From Cellulosilyticum lentocellum DSM 5427 (GTDB lineage Bacteria; Bacillota; Clostridia; Lachnospirales; Cellulosilyticaceae): a DNA stretch of 64,000 bases. How positions within the stretch are numbered: the stretch's first letter is position 1; the number at the start of each line of letters is the position of its first letter. The DNA is taken from assembly GCF_000178835.2 (NCBI RefSeq), contig NC_015275.1, forward strand, positions 2,005,001 through 2,069,000, read 5' to 3'. The notes beneath the pieces were generated by a model, which worked only from the letters and a program-made list of their open reading frames with translations, was not told the DNA's origin and searched no databases. Shown here piece after piece: positions 61,311 through 64,000 of this stretch. Made by a program: the position numbers and the translations under genes.

Positions 61311-61805
61311 TTGGCAAAATCAAGTGAGGAAATTGTAATGGAAAACCTCAAAACCATTGAGGAATGGGCATTACAAGGAATGACTCAAAAAGAAATGGCA
61401 GAATGCTTAGGTATAGGAGATTCCACTTTTAGGAAGTTAAAAAAGCAAAATGTAGCGCTTTTAGCGGTTTTGAAAAAAAGCGCTAATACAAGAAAGAATA
61501 TGCTTGAACAACAAGTAAAAGAAGTTGAACATTCTTTGTTTGAAAGAGCAAAGGGATATGATGAAGAAAAGTCTTATTTCTTTAAAGTAAAAAGAAAAGG
61601 CACAGATGAAGAGGGTAATAAGTATGAAGTAGAAGAAGTAATAGAAAAGAAAGCAATTGAACATATACCTGCTGACATTAGTGCAGCTAAATTTTTTCTA
61701 ACCAATATGGCCAAGAAGGTTTGGCAAGATAATCCTCATAAAGTTGAGAATGATAAAGAGAACCTTAAGATTAGAAAGAAAGAAATGGAAGGAAAAGAGT
61801 GGTGA
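61311..61805 (+). CDS. HTH protein, probable terminase-small-subunit-like
   Basis: 164 residues from TTG 61311, eight bases after GGAGG; ATG 61296 overlaps that site. The N-terminal helix-turn-helix is WALQGMTQKEMAECLGIGDS followed by TFRKLKKQN, then a helical, charged domain (LFERAKGYDEEKSYFFKVKR and a PADISAAKFFLTNMAKKVWQ segment), as in transposase-like proteins and some small terminase subunits. The segment AAKFFLTNMAKKVWQDN is typical of the latter. A separate candidate for the small subunit lies at 62623. Confidence 0.72.
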   Translation: MAKSSEEIVMENLKTIEEWALQGMTQKEMAECLGIGDSTFRKLKKQNVALLAVLKKSANTRKNMLEQQVKEVEHSLFERAKGYDEEKSYFFKVKRKGTDEEGNKYEVEEVIEKKAIEHIPADISAAKFFLTNMAKKVWQDNPHKVENDKENLKIRKKEMEGKEW

Positions 61806-61809
61806 TATA

Positions 61810-62508
61810 GTGGCACAAGAGTTTAGTAAGAAGTTTTATAAATCATCAGAATGGCTCACGCTAAGAGAACAAATATTACTAGAACGTGGCGCAATATGTG
61901 AGAAATGTGGTCAAGCAATAACTGAGTCTAAACATATTCAACTACATCACATTAAAGAATTAACGATACAGAATATAGATGATGTAATGACAACGCTTAA
62001 TCCTAAGAATATCTTAGTGCTATGCCAAACATGTCATAACATGATACATGGTAGATATTGCAAAGGGGCAGTAAGAAAGGTTAAACCAAAGAAAGTTAAT
62101 ATAGTATATGGTCCACCAATGGCAGGTAAGACAAGTCTTGTTATGGACTATATGCAACCAGGAGACTTGATAGTTGATATGGATAGATTGTATAAGGCAA
62201 TGTCATTTATGCCAATGTACAATAAACCTAATCAAATTAAGTTCAATGTGTTAGCAGTAAGAAACTTATTGTTAGATCATATTAAAACTAGATATGGTAG
62301 CTTTACTAATGCTTGGATAGTTGGTGGGTATGCTAACAAGGTTGATAGAGAAAGACTGGCGAAAGAATTAGGTGCAGAATTAATCTTTGTAGAAGCAAGT
62401 AAAGAAGATTGCTATTATCGGTTAGAGTATTGCAATGACTATAGGCAAGAGCATCAAGAAGAATGGAGAGAGTACATAGATAAATGGTTTGAAGAGTATA
62501 GAAAATAA
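61810..62508 (+). CDS. HNH endonuclease fused to a P-loop NTPase domain
   Basis: 233 residues from GTG 61810, five bases after the previous stop. Residues about 1-85 form an HNH nuclease: zinc pairs C-x-x-C in ICEKCGQAI and LCQTCHNM, and the active HH in IQLHHIKEL. Residues about 100-230 form a kinase-like P-loop domain: IVYGPPMAGKTSLVMDYM, then a Walker-B-like LIVDMDRLYK and a lid (RLEYCNDYRQ). HNH proteins beside terminase help cut cos ends in HK97-type phages; the attached NTPase is unusual and its partner or substrate is unknown. Confidence 0.85.
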   Translation: MAQEFSKKFYKSSEWLTLREQILLERGAICEKCGQAITESKHIQLHHIKELTIQNIDDVMTTLNPKNILVLCQTCHNMIHGRYCKGAVRKVKPKKVNIVYGPPMAGKTSLVMDYMQPGDLIVDMDRLYKAMSFMPMYNKPNQIKFNVLAVRNLLLDHIKTRYGSFTNAWIVGGYANKVDRERLAKELGAELIFVEASKEDCYYRLEYCNDYRQEHQEEWREYIDKWFEEYRK

Positions 62509-62622
62509 AATATTATGTAGTTTTAATCCCCCCATAATTAATCTACTTGACATACGAAGGGACCGTTGGAGGGTGAACTCTTCTTTCACACAAACCCCAA
62601 AAATGAAATCGAGGTGAAGATT
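62509..62622 (+). other. Gap next to terminase, possible cos region
   Basis: Between the HNH protein and the small terminase subunit. It contains CCCCCC (near 62530), unusual in this AT-rich DNA. cos sites of HNH-containing phages often lie here, but nothing in the sequence proves it. Confidence 0.25.
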
Positions 62623-62982
62623 TTGAAAGCTATTTCAAAAACAGAAGTTTTCGAGCAAGAATTAGAAAAGTTGATTGAGATATTCAAAGATGTAGAAGAA
62701 AGTAAGCAAAAGCTTGTTCAAGGACTATTACAAGAAACAGCTTACTTGAAATCTGAATTATTTGTGATGCATCAGGTGTTAGATGAAGTTGGTATGATAA
62801 AGGTACACCCTACAGATAAAACTAAGCAGAAAACTTTACCTATAGCTAACGAATATCGAAGAACAGCTAATATTTATGCTTTAAACATAAAAACACTGAA
62901 TGGCATACTTGGTAAAGACACAATGGAGGGAGAAGATCCATTCGATAAGTGGCTACAAGAAAAGATGAGTAAAGATGAGTAA
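62623..62982 (+). CDS. Probable small terminase subunit (P27-like)
   Basis: 119 residues from TTG 62623, five bases after GAGGTGA; a longer TTG frame at 62566 lacks a site. It is helical, with a middle segment ELFVMHQVLDEVGMIKVHPT and the ending IANEYRRTANIYALNIKTLN, which resembles the C-terminal helices of P27-family small subunits. It overlaps the large subunit gene by eight bases, which is the usual arrangement. It would recognise phage DNA for packaging. Confidence 0.7.
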   Translation: MKAISKTEVFEQELEKLIEIFKDVEESKQKLVQGLLQETAYLKSELFVMHQVLDEVGMIKVHPTDKTKQKTLPIANEYRRTANIYALNIKTLNGILGKDTMEGEDPFDKWLQEKMSKDE

Positions 62983-64000
62983 TAAATTTATAGGTTATAA
63001 ACCAAGTAGATATGATTTATCTAATAGTAAGATAGATGGTAAGCATTCATATTTATTAGAGTACTATAACAAGGCATTAGCTATTGATGATGAAGTCATA
63101 ATAGGTGAAGAACTTAAGAAGTGTCTAAGTAATTTAATAGATGACTTAGATAATCAGAACTATTACTATGATTGTTCTGATGCAGAATTAAGAATAGAGT
63201 TTATTGAAACATTCATCAAGCATACAAAAAGTCCTTTTAATGGCAAACCTTTTATTTTAGAACTTTGGGAAAAAGCAGTAATAGAAGCTTTTTATTCGTT
63301 TAAGAGAAGTAAAAATGGACTCAGAAGGTTTAAAAAGCTGATATTATTGGTTGCTAGAAAGAATGGAAAGAGTACTTTTTGTGCAGCGCTTTGTTTTACT
63401 GAATTTATGATAGGTAATGCAGGTTCTGATATTATTTGCTCATCAAATGATGATGCGCAAGCAAATTTAATATTTGAGGAAATAGCAAGTATGAAAGAGA
63501 TGTTTGATCCTAAGGATAAGCGTACACACAAGAATCTAAAAGGCATCTTTAACCTTAGAAATAAATCAACTATAAAAAAGCTTTCAGACAAGACAAGAAA
63601 TAAAGAAGGTAGAAATATTGAGTTTGCAATATTAGATGAAAGTCATGAAATGAAAGACAATGTTATAGCAAAGTCGATAGAGCAGTCACAGTCAATTAAA
63701 GATGAACCTATTTTTATTAATATAACGACAGAAGGATTTGTTGATGATGGGTATCTAGACAAAGAATTGAAATATGCTAGAGAAGTTTTAAGAGGTGACA
63801 GAGAAGATGATACACTTCTGGCATGGCTTTATACAATGGACAATGAAATCGAGGTATATCAAGACGAATTGTCATGGAAAAAGGCTAATCCGTCACTAGG
63901 AACAGTTAAGAAATGGGATTACTTACGTGATCAACTTAGAAAGGCACAAGCAGACAAGGCAGAAAGAGTATTCACCCTCTCTAAAGACTTCAATTTCAAA
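62975..64000 (+). CDS. Large terminase subunit, N-terminal part
   Basis: 342 residues are visible; the gene continues beyond the window. The packaging ATPase motifs are present: Walker A in LVARKNGKSTFCAALC (near residue 125) and Walker B plus catalytic Glu in FAILDESHEMKD. A typical ELWEKAVIEAFYSF stretch precedes Walker A. The C-terminal nuclease domain lies outside. It overlaps the small subunit by eight bases. It powers translocation of phage DNA into the head. Confidence 0.92.
   Translation, partial: MSNKFIGYKPSRYDLSNSKIDGKHSYLLEYYNKALAIDDEVIIGEELKKCLSNLIDDLDNQNYYYDCSDAELRIEFIETFIKHTKSPFNGKPFILELWEKAVIEAFYSFKRSKNGLRRFKKLILLVARKNGKSTFCAALCFTEFMIGNAGSDIICSSNDDAQANLIFEEIASMKEMFDPKDKRTHKNLKGIFNLRNKSTIKKLSDKTRNKEGRNIEFAILDESHEMKDNVIAKSIEQSQSIKDEPIFINITTEGFVDDGYLDKELKYAREVLRGDREDDTLLAWLYTMDNEIEVYQDELSWKKANPSLGTVKKWDYLRDQLRKAQADKAERVFTLSKDFNFK

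Larger units (their letters stand above)
46977..64000. mobile_element. Temperate prophage, left part
   Basis: From the tRNA-Thr scar the region reads as a Siphovirus-like temperate phage: integrase, repressor module, early and replication genes, methyltransferase, cargo genes, late regulator, tRNA, HNH nuclease and terminase. The right end, structural genes and second attachment site lie beyond the window. Terminase with a neighbouring HNH protein suggests HK97-type cos packaging. Confidence 0.93.

Overview
The window is AT-rich (I estimate about one third G+C) and reads as chromosome of an anaerobic, spore-forming Clostridium-class Firmicute. Evidence: AGGAGG-type ribosome sites, sigma-A promoters with TTGACA/TATAAT boxes, T-tailed hairpin terminators, a RecU resolvase, an RNase J, a prkA-yhbH-spoVR sporulation cluster, and a very large S-layer-anchored starch-degrading enzyme. 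A Lachnospirales/Cellulosilyticum-like host is my best guess, but that is an inference from gene content.

Bases 1-9180 hold housekeeping genes: the 3' end of coaD, a coiled-coil protein, a PreP-type M16 peptidase, a short-chain dehydrogenase, a membrane protein, an RluD-type pseudouridine synthase, a frameshifted helical-repeat gene, recU, and a lipoprotein with a degenerate GH26-like fold. Bases 9200-13700 are the prkA-yhbH-spoVR cluster, preceded by a perfect 15-bp inverted repeat that contains the prkA start codon. Bases 13705-22326 hold a LacI-type operator palindrome and a 2737-residue secreted enzyme. It carries two separate GH13 catalytic domains (pullulanase, then alpha-amylase), starch-binding modules and three SLH repeats. 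Bases 22400-31890 mix a beta-lactamase-fold hydrolase, an Asn-rich small protein, a CorA-like membrane protein, adenine deaminase plus oligoendopeptidase F (minus strand), a DppA aminopeptidase, a CobC-like phosphatase next to a siroheme-synthesis dehydrogenase, and a thymidine-kinase-like protein without zinc cysteines.

Bases 31900-42300 are a complete pyrimidine pathway, pyrB-pyrC-pyrF-carA-carB-pyrK-pyrD followed by pyrE, taking bicarbonate/glutamine/aspartate to UMP. The leader has a strong promoter, a PyrR-type binding hairpin, an exact 9-nt antiterminator pairing and a terminator. It also contains a 52-codon reading frame whose ribosome site lies in the PyrR hairpin and whose stop codon lies in the terminator, which suggests translation-coupled attenuation. 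Bases 43100-43490 hold no gene but a GC-richer segment with many paired elements, a candidate structured non-coding RNA that I cannot name. RNase J and a small protein follow.

From about 46977 to the end is the left part of a prophage integrated into a tRNA-Thr(GGT) gene; only the 3' half of that tRNA is left here. The order is integrase, ImmA-type peptidase and CI-like repressor (minus strand), a control region with two consensus promoters pointing at each other, Cro-like and excisionase-like proteins, a Rha/KilA-C antirepressor, a replication organiser, many small early genes, a two-domain sliding-clamp-like protein, an orphan C5 cytosine methyltransferase, a self-contained cargo (moron) gene, and a frameshifted exported protein on the opposite strand. 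Then come two more tyrosine recombinases, a late regulator, a tRNA-Ile with the rare anticodon UAU, an HNH/P-loop fusion, and small and large terminase subunits. The large subunit runs off the window, so the structural genes and the other attachment site lie beyond base 64000.
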